Positions 1 through 7,160 are shown, counted from the first letter of the stretch. The stretch is 7,377 nucleotides of DNA from Actinomycetes bacterium (GCA_021798135.1 JAJZYI010000176.1:1-7377), one strand, 5' to 3'. Program-made: numbers and translations. The notes: a model not told the origin generated them from the sequence alone.

Positions 1-65
1 GGGACGGACCGGACGGCCCCGGGCGGACGGGGACCCGGGGGCGACCGCCTCGGCGGCACGGGCCC

Positions 66-155
66 GGACGGCACGGGACCCGGCGCCACGGTCCCGGACG
101 GCACGGTCCCGGACGGCACGGTCCCGGACGGCACGGTCCCGAACGGCCCGGCCCG
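66..155. repeat. 15-bp tandem repeat array upstream of (or inside) the CPBP protease gene
   Basis: Three exact tandem copies of the 15-mer GGACGGCACGGTCCC lie at 96-110, 111-125 and 126-140. They are flanked by diverged copies at 66-80 (two mismatches), 81-95 and 141-155. Each full unit can form a small GGAC/GTCC stem, and 74-80 can pair with 90-96 over 7 bp. The period is a multiple of three and the array is in phase with the gene starting at 157, where it would read as repeated Asp-Gly-Thr-Val-Pro. Frame 1 has no stop from base 1 to 157, so the array may be coding. Confidence 0.85.
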
Positions 156-156
156 C

Positions 157-933
157 ATGCGGGCCCGCCCGCCGCGAGACGCCCGCGACGCGCTCGCGTG
201 GCTGTTCATCGCGGCCCTGGGCTTCGTCGCCGGCCAGCTGGTGGCGTTCGTGCTCCTGGCCCTGGTGGCCGCGACCCTGGGCAAGTCGGCCGACGTCGCG
301 CGCCTGAGCGCCCAGGCGAGCCCGCCGGGCTGGGTGATCGTCACCGGCCTGGTGGGCGTGTGGATCGGGTTCGTGGGAGCGGTGGTGCTGGCGAGCCGGC
401 TGCGCGGCACCGGGCGGGTCGCACACGACATGGGCCTGCGCTTCCGCCCGTGGGACCTGCTCCTCGGGCCGGTGGTGGGCGTGGCGTCGCAGCTGCTGAT
501 CCCGGTCCTGTACCTGCCGCTCGACCCGCTGGTCCCGAACCTGGCCCACCGGCTGTCGGAGCCCGCCAAGCACCTCACCGGCGGCTTCCCGGGCGCCGAT
601 CTCGCCGTGATCGGCGTGCTGACCGTGGTCGTGGTGCCGGTGGTGGAGGAGCTGCTGTTCCGGGGGGTCGTCCTGCAGGGCTTCGTCCGGGTGTTCGGGC
701 GGGCCGGGCGCACCGCCGGGCCCGTGCTCGCGGTGCTGTGCACGGGAGTGCTGTTCGGCCTCGCCCACGCCGAGACGATCGCCCTCCTGGGTCTGGCCGC
801 CTTCGGCGTCGTGCTGTCCGTGCTGGCCTACCGGACGGGGCGGCTCGGGCCCGGGATCCTGGCGCACGGAGCGTTCAACCTGGTGACCGTGGTGTCCCTC
901 GCGCACCAGGCGTCCGCCGTGCGCCCCTGGTGA
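157..933 (+). CDS. CPBP family intramembrane metalloprotease (start possibly upstream of window)
   Basis: This is a multi-pass membrane protein of the CPBP (CaaX protease and bacteriocin-processing enzyme, Abi/Rce1-like) family, which cleaves substrates within or at the membrane. The three family motifs are present: EExxxR as E164-E165-R169 (in EELLFRG), FxxxH as F200-H204 (FGLAH), and HxxxN as H237-N241 (HGAFN). The two glutamates and two histidines are the expected catalytic and metal residues. Hydrophobic segments lie roughly at residues 13-40, 57-80, 98-120, 146-163, 186-206, 207-226 and 232-250, as expected for the fold. The substrate cannot be told from sequence; bacterial members serve in protein processing, bacteriocin immunity or unknown roles. 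No Shine-Dalgarno sequence precedes the ATG at 157. The frame stays open to base 1 through in-phase DGTVP repeats and contains no ATG, GTG or TTG, so the true protein may have a Gly/Pro-rich cytoplasmic N-terminus beginning outside the window. The given start is the minimum that can be supported. Confidence 0.9.
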   Translation: MRARPPRDARDALAWLFIAALGFVAGQLVAFVLLALVAATLGKSADVARLSAQASPPGWVIVTGLVGVWIGFVGAVVLASRLRGTGRVAHDMGLRFRPWDLLLGPVVGVASQLLIPVLYLPLDPLVPNLAHRLSEPAKHLTGGFPGADLAVIGVLTVVVVPVVEELLFRGVVLQGFVRVFGRAGRTAGPVLAVLCTGVLFGLAHAETIALLGLAAFGVVLSVLAYRTGRLGPGILAHGAFNLVTVVSLAHQASAVRPW

Positions 934-1068
934 GGGCCCGCCCGGCATGCGCGCGCCGGCGGCCACGCGGCGGCCCGACCGGTGCCGGGCGCCGGTCACG
1001 ATGAGGGTCAGGTCGTCCGCAGGCGTGGGCCCCGCCGCGGCTGCCGGCCCGGCGCCCGCCGGAGCGTG

Positions 1069-3354
1069 GTGACCGGCCCCCGGCGGTGGCGGCCGCCCCA
1101 GCTGGCCACCGCGCTCACCGTGGCCGCGGCCGTTGCGGTGGTGGCGTGGCAGCTCCAGCCCCGGCTGCTGCTGTCGGGCACGCTGGCCACCGGTGGGGAC
1201 ACCGGCGCCCACGTCGCCACGGTGGACTTCCTGCGGACCGTCCTGCTGCCGCGTGGCCACCTGACGGGCTGGGACCCCGGCTGGTACGACGGGTTCCCCC
1301 TCTACACCTTCTACTTCCTGCTGCCCGACGCGCTGGCTGCGGTGGCCGGCACGGTCGTCAACCCGAACGTGGCGTTCAAGCTGGCGACGGCGCTCGGCTC
1401 GCTGTCGCTGCCGGTGGCGGCATGGGCCTTCGGGCGCCTGGCGGGCCTGGAGCGTCCCCGTCCGGCGGTGCTGGCCGCGGCCACCCTGCCGTTCCTGTTC
1501 GACCAGACCTTCACCATCGACGGGGGGAACCTCTACTCCACGATGGCCGGCGAGTACTCGTTCTCGCTGGCGCTCGCGCTGGCCCTGGTGTTCCTCGGGC
1601 TGTGCCTGCGCGGCATGCGCACCGGACGGTCGCGCGCCGCGGCGGCGGTGGTGCTGGCCGCCTCGGCCCTGGCCCACGTGGTGCCGACGCTGTTCGCCGT
1701 CGCGGGTGCCGTCGTCGTGCTGGTCGTCTCCGGACCGACCCCGCGACGGTGGTGGTGGATGGTCTCCACCGGCGTGGTCGGCGGGGCACTGGTGGCGTTC
1801 TGGGCCGTGCCGTTCCTCGGCCAGACGGCGTACACGACGAGCATGGGCTGGCACGACGTCCATGCCTACGCTGCCATGTTCGCCCCGGGCAGCGGCCTCT
1901 TCCACGGCGACCGGTGGGTGCTGTGGCTGGCCGCCGCCGGCACGGTGACGGCGGTCGTCCGGCGCAGCCGGCCGGTCGTCGTCCTGGTGGTGCTCGGGTG
2001 GCTGGCGTTCGCCCTGGTGGTGGCCGATCCGTTCGGTGCGGTCTACAACGCCCGGTTCCTTCCGATGTGGTGGGTCGCCGCCTACCTGGTGGCCGGGTCG
2101 TTCGTGGCCGAGGTCGGGGTGGTGCTGGCCAGGGCGTGGCGGGCGGCCCGGCGCGCGGCGGCCCGGCGCTCGGCGGCCCGGCACGACGGCCGTGCCCGAC
2201 GCGAGGCCCCGGGCCCGCGCTGGCGTGCCGCGCCGGGCGCGGTGGGCGTGCCGCTCGCCTCGCTGGCAGCCGCGCTCCTGGTGGTGCTGCCGCCGCTCTA
2301 TCCCCAGTCGGCGGCGGCCTTCGGCGTGGCGCAGAGCTCGGTGCCGTCCTGGGTGCGGTGGGACTACTCCGGCTACCAGGCCAAGCCCGGATGGCCCGAG
2401 CTGCAGGGCGTGGTGCGGATGGTCGACCGGACGCTCCACCGGACGGGCTGCGGGCGGGTCATGTGGGAGTACAGCCCCACGCTCGACCGGTTCGGCACGC
2501 CGATGGCGCTCATGCTGCTCCCCATGCTGACCGGCGGGTGCGCCGACACCCAGGAGGGCCTGCTGTTCGAGTCGTCGGCCACCACCCCGTACCACTTCGT
2601 GGACCAGGCCGAGCTGTCGGCCGAGCCGTCGGAGGCCATGGCCGGCCTGCCGTACCCGGCGTCGCCGCCGGACGTGGCGGCCGGGGTGGCCCACCTGCAG
2701 CTGCTCGGCGTGCGCTACTTCCTGGCGTCGTCGCCGGCCGTCGAGACCCAGGCCGCAGCCGACCCCGCGCTGACGCTGCTCGCCACCAGCGGGCCGTGGC
2801 GGACGCCGTACGACGGGGGGCTGGTCGACACGACGTGGGCCCTCTACCGGGTGCACGGCGCCGCGACGGTGACGCCGCTGGCCCGGCAGCCGGCCGTCCT
2901 GACCGGGGTCGGCCAGGCCCAGGGCAGCTGGCTGCCGGTGGCCCTGCGCTGGTACGGCGACCCCGCCCGCTGGTCGACGGAGCTGGTGGCCACCGGTCCC
3001 GCCAGGTGGCCGCGGACCGACGGCGTCGGCACCGCGCCGGGCCGCCCGCTCCCGCCGGACACGGTGAGCGACGTCCGCACCGGCGCCGGGACGGTGTCGT
3101 TCCGCGTGAGCCGGCCGGGCGTGCCCGTGCTGGTGAAGGTGTCGTACTTCCCCGGCTGGCACGCGGCCGGTGCGCTCGGCCCCTACCGGGCCGAGCCGAA
3201 CCTGATGGTGGTGGTGCCGACCGGGCACCGCGTGGTGCTCACCTACGGCTCCACGCCGCTGTCGACGGCCGGCCTGGCCCTGTCGGGCGCGGGGCTGGTC
3301 GGCCTGGGCGTGCTCGCGCTCCGGCGCCGGGCCCTGGCACCCGTCGACACGTGA
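1069..3354 (+). CDS. 6-pyruvoyl-tetrahydropterin synthase-related membrane protein, probable GT-C-type glycosyltransferase
   Basis: This is a large polytopic membrane protein (761 aa from this start). After a first membrane span (about residues 12-30), the first outer loop carries GGDTGAH (D44, H48) and then GWDPGWYDGFP (about 67-77). That pattern is characteristic of the membrane 'PTPS-related' family; despite the name, these are not pterin enzymes. The acidic residue in loop 1 followed by many spans resembles GT-C glycosyltransferases, which use polyprenyl-phosphate sugars outside the membrane; this activity is inferred. About ten further hydrophobic segments reach residue 353. An Arg-rich, probably cytoplasmic loop follows (about 356-388), then one more span, a long outer domain (about 415-725) with two cysteines near 461 and 491 and a YFPGW motif near 693, and a last span ending in RRR. 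The frame opens at a GTG at 982, but codons 982-1065 are Arg-rich with unusually many T-ending codons and no ribosome site. GGAG at 1061-1064 favours the GTG at 1069 (or 1066). An ACCGG-type hairpin (977-997) lies in the gap after the protease gene. Confidence 0.82.
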   Translation: MTGPRRWRPPQLATALTVAAAVAVVAWQLQPRLLLSGTLATGGDTGAHVATVDFLRTVLLPRGHLTGWDPGWYDGFPLYTFYFLLPDALAAVAGTVVNPNVAFKLATALGSLSLPVAAWAFGRLAGLERPRPAVLAAATLPFLFDQTFTIDGGNLYSTMAGEYSFSLALALALVFLGLCLRGMRTGRSRAAAAVVLAASALAHVVPTLFAVAGAVVVLVVSGPTPRRWWWMVSTGVVGGALVAFWAVPFLGQTAYTTSMGWHDVHAYAAMFAPGSGLFHGDRWVLWLAAAGTVTAVVRRSRPVVVLVVLGWLAFALVVADPFGAVYNARFLPMWWVAAYLVAGSFVAEVGVVLARAWRAARRAAARRSAARHDGRARREAPGPRWRAAPGAVGVPLASLAAALLVVLPPLYPQSAAAFGVAQSSVPSWVRWDYSGYQAKPGWPELQGVVRMVDRTLHRTGCGRVMWEYSPTLDRFGTPMALMLLPMLTGGCADTQEGLLFESSATTPYHFVDQAELSAEPSEAMAGLPYPASPPDVAAGVAHLQLLGVRYFLASSPAVETQAAADPALTLLATSGPWRTPYDGGLVDTTWALYRVHGAATVTPLARQPAVLTGVGQAQGSWLPVALRWYGDPARWSTELVATGPARWPRTDGVGTAPGRPLPPDTVSDVRTGAGTVSFRVSRPGVPVLVKVSYFPGWHAAGALGPYRAEPNLMVVVPTGHRVVLTYGSTPLSTAGLALSGAGLVGLGVLALRRRALAPVDT
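2143..2187 (+). repeat. Three 15-bp repeats coding for an Ala-Arg pentapeptide repeat
   Basis: The decamer GCGGCCCGGC recurs at 2143, 2158 and 2173 with an exact 15-bp period. The units encode AARRA, AARRS and AARHD, all within the Arg-rich loop of the membrane protein. The first two units differ at one base. The third diverges in its last five bases. This looks like an in-frame minisatellite expansion in a loop that tolerates length change. Confidence 0.75.
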
Positions 3355-3456
3355 CCACGGTCCGTCGCGTCGGTGCGGCGACAGGTGGCGGGTTCGGCAG
3401 CGGTCCGCGCCAGGGGCCGGCCGGCGGTGGCGGCACGGGGGCGTGGCGGTGGCGCC

Positions 3457-3511
3457 GGGGCGGCGGCACCGGGGCACGGGGCCGTGGGGAGCGGGGCGGC
3501 GGCACCGGGGC
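3457..3511. repeat. 19-bp direct repeat pair in the gap before manB
   Basis: The 19-mer GGGGCGGCGGCACCGGGGC occurs exactly at 3457-3475 and 3493-3511, 36 bp apart. The surrounding gap (3355-3555) is made of related GGCGG/CACGGGG runs, and I see no plausible gene in it. The core GCGGCACCGG (3463-3472 and 3499-3508) also appears four times in the array after ahcY. Confidence 0.75.
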
Positions 3512-3540
3512 GCTCGGCGGCCCCTCGCTGCCTGCGGCAC

Positions 3541-3546
3541 TAGGGT
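3541..3546 (+). promoter_or_regulatory. Candidate -10 box of the manB promoter (TAGGGT)
   Basis: TAGGGT fits the actinobacterial TAnnnT -10 pattern and ends 9 bases before the manB ATG. Transcription would begin within a few bases of the start codon, giving a leaderless or nearly leaderless mRNA. No convincing -35 hexamer is seen at 17-18 bp. GAGG at 3547-3550 could instead be a ribosome site used by a transcript starting further upstream. Confidence 0.45.
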
Positions 3547-3555
3547 GAGGTCGCC

Positions 3556-4926
3556 ATGAGCGCCCTCGACGCCATCTTCAAGGCCTACGACGTCCGCGGC
3601 ATCGTGCCGGACCAGCTGGACCCGGCGGCCGCGCGCGCCATCGGCTGGGCCTTCGCCCGCTTCACGGGTGGCGGCCGCCTCATCGTGGGGCGGGACATGC
3701 GGGCGTCGGGGGTGGAGCTGGCGGCAGCGTTCACCGAGGGGGCACGGGCCGCAGGTGCCGACGTCGTCGACATCGGCCTGGTGTCGACCGACCTGCTGTA
3801 CTTCGCGTCGGGGCACCTCGACGCCCCCGGGGCGATGTTCACGGCGTCCCACAACCCCGCCGCCTACAACGGCATCAAGTTCTGCCTGGCCGGCGCCAGC
3901 CCGGTGGGGGAGGAGACCGGCCTCGCCGCCGTGCGGGACCTGGCCGCCCAGGCCCTCGCCGAGCCGCCGGTGCCGGCCCCCGGCGGGGGCTCGGTGGAGC
4001 ACGCCGACCTGCTCGACGCCTACGCCGAGCACGTCCACTCGTTCGTCGACGTGGCGGCGCTGCGCCCGCTGCACGTGGTGGCGGACACGGCCAACGGCAT
4101 GGGCGGCCTGGTCGTGCCACGCGTGCTCGCCGGCCTGCCCGTCCGGCTCGAGGTCCTCTACGGCGAGCTCGACGGGACGTTCCCCAACCACCCGGCCGAT
4201 CCCATCCAGCCCGACAACCTGAGGGACCTGCAGGCGGCGGTGCTGGAACGCGGCGCGGACGTCGGCCTCGCCTTCGACGGCGACGCGGACCGCGTGTTCC
4301 TCGTCGACGAGGAGGCCCGGCCCGTGTCGGGCTCGCTCACCACCGCGCTGGTGGCGCAGGCGATCCTGGCCGACCACCCGGGAGCCACCATCCTGCACAA
4401 CCTCATCTGCTCGCACGTGGTGCCGGAGACGATCGCCGCCGCCGGCGGCGTGGCGGTGCGCACCAGGGTGGGCCACTCGTTCATCAAGCAGAAGATGGCG
4501 GAGACCGGCGCCGTCTTCGGCGGCGAGCACTCGGGGCACTACTACTTCCGCGACAACTTCCGGGCGGACTCGGGCATCATCGCGGCGATGTTCGTGCTGC
4601 AGGAGATGTCGCGGCGGGCGCGGCCCCTCTCCGAGCTGCTGGCGCCGCTGCGCCGCTACTGGGCGTCGGGCGAGGTCAACACCGAGGCGCCCGACCCGGC
4701 GGGGACGGTGGAGGCGGTCGCCGCGCACCTGGCCGCGGCGGGCGAGGCCGTCGACCGGCTCGACGGCCTGACCGTGGAGCGCGGGGACTGGTGGTTCAAC
4801 CTGCGGCCCTCCAACACGGAGCCCCTCCTCCGCCTCAACGTCGAGGCGGCCGACGCCGAGACCGGGCGGCGCCACGTCGACGAGGTCCTCGACCTGGTGC
4901 GCCGGCTCGCGCCGGCGACGGCATGA
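3556..4926 (+). CDS. manB: Phosphomannomutase/phosphoglucomutase
   Basis: This is an alpha-D-phosphohexomutase (456 aa, the usual length) that interconverts hexose-6-phosphate and hexose-1-phosphate in the cytosol, supplying mannose-1-phosphate for GDP-mannose and possibly glucose-1-phosphate. All four active-site elements are visible in order. The phosphoserine loop TASHNP has S98, the Mg-binding loop DGDADR spans 241-246, the sugar-recognition loop GEHSGH spans 323-328, and the C-terminal phosphate-binding loop RPSNTEP spans 417-423. GEHSGH is the form found in bifunctional PMM/PGM and ManB proteins, so substrate preference between mannose and glucose is not settled. The N-terminal KAYDVRGI is also typical. 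The ATG at 3556 follows a -10-like box by only 9 bases. A 70-bp gap leads to the Trm112-like gene, and co-transcription is plausible. In mycobacteria manB (pmmA) also lies in the region of sahH/ahcY, as I recall, which fits this neighbourhood. Confidence 0.96.
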   Translation: MSALDAIFKAYDVRGIVPDQLDPAAARAIGWAFARFTGGGRLIVGRDMRASGVELAAAFTEGARAAGADVVDIGLVSTDLLYFASGHLDAPGAMFTASHNPAAYNGIKFCLAGASPVGEETGLAAVRDLAAQALAEPPVPAPGGGSVEHADLLDAYAEHVHSFVDVAALRPLHVVADTANGMGGLVVPRVLAGLPVRLEVLYGELDGTFPNHPADPIQPDNLRDLQAAVLERGADVGLAFDGDADRVFLVDEEARPVSGSLTTALVAQAILADHPGATILHNLICSHVVPETIAAAGGVAVRTRVGHSFIKQKMAETGAVFGGEHSGHYYFRDNFRADSGIIAAMFVLQEMSRRARPLSELLAPLRRYWASGEVNTEAPDPAGTVEAVAAHLAAAGEAVDRLDGLTVERGDWWFNLRPSNTEPLLRLNVEAADAETGRRHVDEVLDLVRRLAPATA

Positions 4927-4928
4927 GC

Positions 4929-4982
4929 GGGCGGCGCCCCCGCCCGGCCCGGAGCGACGACCAGCACCGGCCCGTCGGCCGG
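4929..4982 (+). other. Two short hairpins in the manB-Trm112 gap
   Basis: GGGCGG (4929-4934) can pair with CCGCCC (4940-4945) around a 5-base loop, three bases after the manB stop. CCGGCC (4967-4972) can pair with GGCCGG (4977-4982) around a 4-base loop, just before the next ribosome site. Neither is followed by a T run. In DNA this G+C-rich such pairings arise often by chance, so their function is doubtful. Confidence 0.25.
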
Positions 4983-4991
4983 GAACGACCC

Positions 4992-4997
4992 GAAGGA
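4992..4997 (+). promoter_or_regulatory. Ribosome binding site that decides the Trm112-like start
   Basis: GAAGGA lies 8 bases before the ATG at 5006, a normal spacing. It overlaps the other in-frame ATG at 4997, which it therefore cannot serve. This favours 5006. Confidence 0.6.
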
Positions 4998-5005
4998 TGG
5001 CGCCG

Positions 5006-5266
5006 ATGACGCTCGACCCCCTGCTCCTGGACGTGCTGGCGTGCCCCGAGGACAAGGGCCCGCTGCTGTGGTTCGCCGACGAGCAGCGCCTGTACAACCC
5101 GAGGCTGCGCCGCAGCTACGAGGTCCGCGACGGGATCCCGGTCATGCTCGTCGACGAGGCCACCACGGTGGACGACGCCGAGCACGAGCGGCTGATGGCA
5201 CGCGCCGAGGCCGAGGGCACGCCGATGACGATGGGTGCTGCCGGCACCGCCGCCGGCGGCCGGTGA
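5006..5266 (+). CDS. Trm112 family protein with degenerate zinc site
   Basis: This is a small soluble protein (86 aa from this start; 89 aa if the ATG at 4997 is used). The start MTLDPLLLDVLACP and the later YEVRDGIPVML segment (about residues 39-49) are the two hallmarks of the Trm112/UPF0434 family. Trm112 in eukaryotes and archaea activates several methyltransferases, and bacterial members are poorly understood. The usual zinc ribbon has paired CxxC cysteines. Here only C13 is present (ACPEDKG) and no other cysteine occurs in the protein, so zinc binding by four cysteines is impossible. The C-terminal tail after about residue 55 is an acidic stretch followed by a Gly/Ala-rich end without recognisable features. 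The gene sits between manB and ahcY on the same strand. A role as a methyltransferase partner would fit beside ahcY, but this is only inferred. Confidence 0.85.
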   Translation: MTLDPLLLDVLACPEDKGPLLWFADEQRLYNPRLRRSYEVRDGIPVMLVDEATTVDDAEHERLMARAEAEGTPMTMGAAGTAAGGR

Positions 5267-5267
5267 C

Positions 5268-5307
5268 GCGCGGCGCCGGCCGCACGGCACGGCACCCGGC
5301 GCCGCGC
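5268..5307 (+). terminator. Perfect 12-bp inverted repeat after the Trm112-like gene
   Basis: GCGCGGCGCCGG (5268-5279) is exactly complementary to 5296-5307, with a 16-base loop. It begins one base after the TGA stop. There is no T run after it, so it would be a tailless terminator of the kind proposed for actinobacteria, or an RNA-stabilising or attenuating stem before ahcY. No clear -10 box is seen in the remaining 65 bases before ahcY, so some read-through may be needed. Confidence 0.45.
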
Positions 5308-5360
5308 CCCGGGCGCGACGCCATCACCGCAAGCTCGCCGGCAGCGGCGGGCGCACGAGC

Positions 5361-5367
5361 AAAGGAG
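5361..5367 (+). promoter_or_regulatory. Strong ribosome binding site of ahcY
   Basis: AAAGGAG lies 5 bases before the ATG at 5373. It settles the ahcY start against a 46-codon longer in-frame reading from 5235, which would overlap the Trm112-like gene and add a low-complexity Arg/Pro/Ala stretch. Confidence 0.85.
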
Positions 5368-5372
5368 CACCG

Positions 5373-6821
<1,449 letters not shown>

Positions 6822-6896
6822 GCGGCACCGGCCACCGGCCACCGGGCGGCACCGGCCACCGGGCGGCACCGGCCACCGGGCGGCACCGGCCACCGC
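6822..6896. repeat. 17-bp tandem repeat array just after ahcY
   Basis: The unit GCGGCACCGGCCACCGG occurs at 6822-6838, 6846-6862 and 6863-6879, with a fourth copy at 6880-6896 that differs only in its last base. Copies one and two are separated by a 7-base partial duplication (CCACCGG). The array starts at the base right after the ahcY TGA. The 17-bp period shifts frame, so it is not coding. It may affect the 3' end of the ahcY message; I see no specific protein-binding motif. Confidence 0.9.
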
Positions 6897-6904
6897 CGAC
6901 GCCG

Positions 6905-6919
6905 GGCGCCGCCGGCGCC
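6905..6919 (+). terminator. Weak terminator-like hairpin after ahcY
   Basis: GGCGCC at 6905-6910 can pair with GGCGCC at 6914-6919 around a 3-base loop, giving six G/C pairs. No T run follows. It is the best-placed candidate for ending the ahcY transcript before the next promoter-like box at 6982, but such palindromes are common in this DNA. Confidence 0.25.
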
Positions 6920-6981
6920 GCACGGTCGGGGCCCGCGGCGGCCGGGCAGGCGGCATGCCGGCAAGCGCGCACGCGCGGGCG

Positions 6982-6987
6982 TAGCAT
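6982..6987 (+). promoter_or_regulatory. Candidate -10 box (TAGCAT) for the leader RNA
   Basis: TAGCAT fits the actinobacterial TAnnnT pattern, and transcription would start at about 6993-6995. It stands at the boundary where base composition falls from nearly pure G+C to a mixed island. No clear -35 element is visible. It would drive the structured leader described next and, through it, the gene starting at 7357. Confidence 0.45.
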
Positions 6988-6993
6988 CGCCGT

Positions 6994-7137
6994 ATGGGCC
7001 GTGTCCGGGTCTGTGGTTGCAAGTCGATGCCAGTCGCAGGCGAAACGACCCACGTAAGGCAACAGGTGGTTGCCGAGCATGGTGCGACTTAGGGGTAAGA
7101 CCTGCCCGCCGGGGTGCCGACCGTCGGCGCCGGGCGG
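6994..7137 (+). ncRNA. Candidate structured 5' leader RNA (riboswitch-like three-way junction plus switch hairpin)
   Basis: The outer helix pairs 7021-7032 with 7080-7090: AAGTCG/CGACTT, one bulged A at 7027, then five more pairs including two G-T wobbles. Inside it, GTCG (7033-7036) pairs with CGAC (7046-7049) and GGCAAC (7058-7063) pairs with GTTGCC (7069-7074), making a three-way junction with unpaired linkers CCACGTAA (7050-7057) and GAGCA (7075-7079). Downstream, 7106-7137 forms a hairpin of 8 bp (GGTGCCGA/TCGGCGCC, loop CCG) plus an outer CCGCC/GGCGG. Bases 7100-7110, which reach into that hairpin's 5' arm, could instead pair with the junction loops: AGGT (7064-7067) with ACCT (7100-7103), and GGCG (7039-7042) with CGCC (7107-7110). 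This mutually exclusive layout is typical of riboswitches. I recognise no named class; the ligand is unknown. All pairings were found by eye. Confidence 0.45.
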
Positions 7138-7160
7138 AGAAGGGGCGAAGCCGGCCGCTG

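Noticed and set aside
1..155. CRISPR array at the 15-bp repeats
   Set aside because: Units are contiguous with no unique spacers, and the repeat is too short. It is a simple tandem repeat.
198..1004. 268-codon forward frame over the CPBP gene
   Set aside because: It is an Arg/Gly/Pro-rich shadow; the CPBP motifs lie in the frame starting at 157.
982..1068. Longer N-terminus of the PTPS-related protein from the GTG at 982
   Set aside because: No ribosome site, Arg-rich content, and T-ending codons unusual for this DNA. GGAG just before the GTG pair at 1066/1069 is a better fit, though 982 cannot be excluded.
1086..3548. 820-codon forward frame overlapping the PTPS-related gene
   Set aside because: The translation is a Gly/Arg/Ala/Pro run with no membrane pattern. 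The real gene in the other frame has clear membrane spans and family motifs.
5235..5372. 46-codon N-terminal extension of ahcY
   Set aside because: It would overlap the Trm112-like gene and encode an Arg/Pro-rich stretch foreign to the family. A strong ribosome site marks the ATG at 5373.
7012..7092. tRNA-like gene around GGTTGCAAGTCGATGCC
   Set aside because: A T-arm-like string only. No acceptor stem, D-arm or anticodon arm of correct length can be formed around it.
7095..7106. GTAAGACCTGCC as a cobalamin riboswitch B12-box remnant
   Set aside because: Only the ACCTGCC end fits. The rest of the cobalamin core (the conserved GCCACTG-type segment and the matching 5' helix) is not found.
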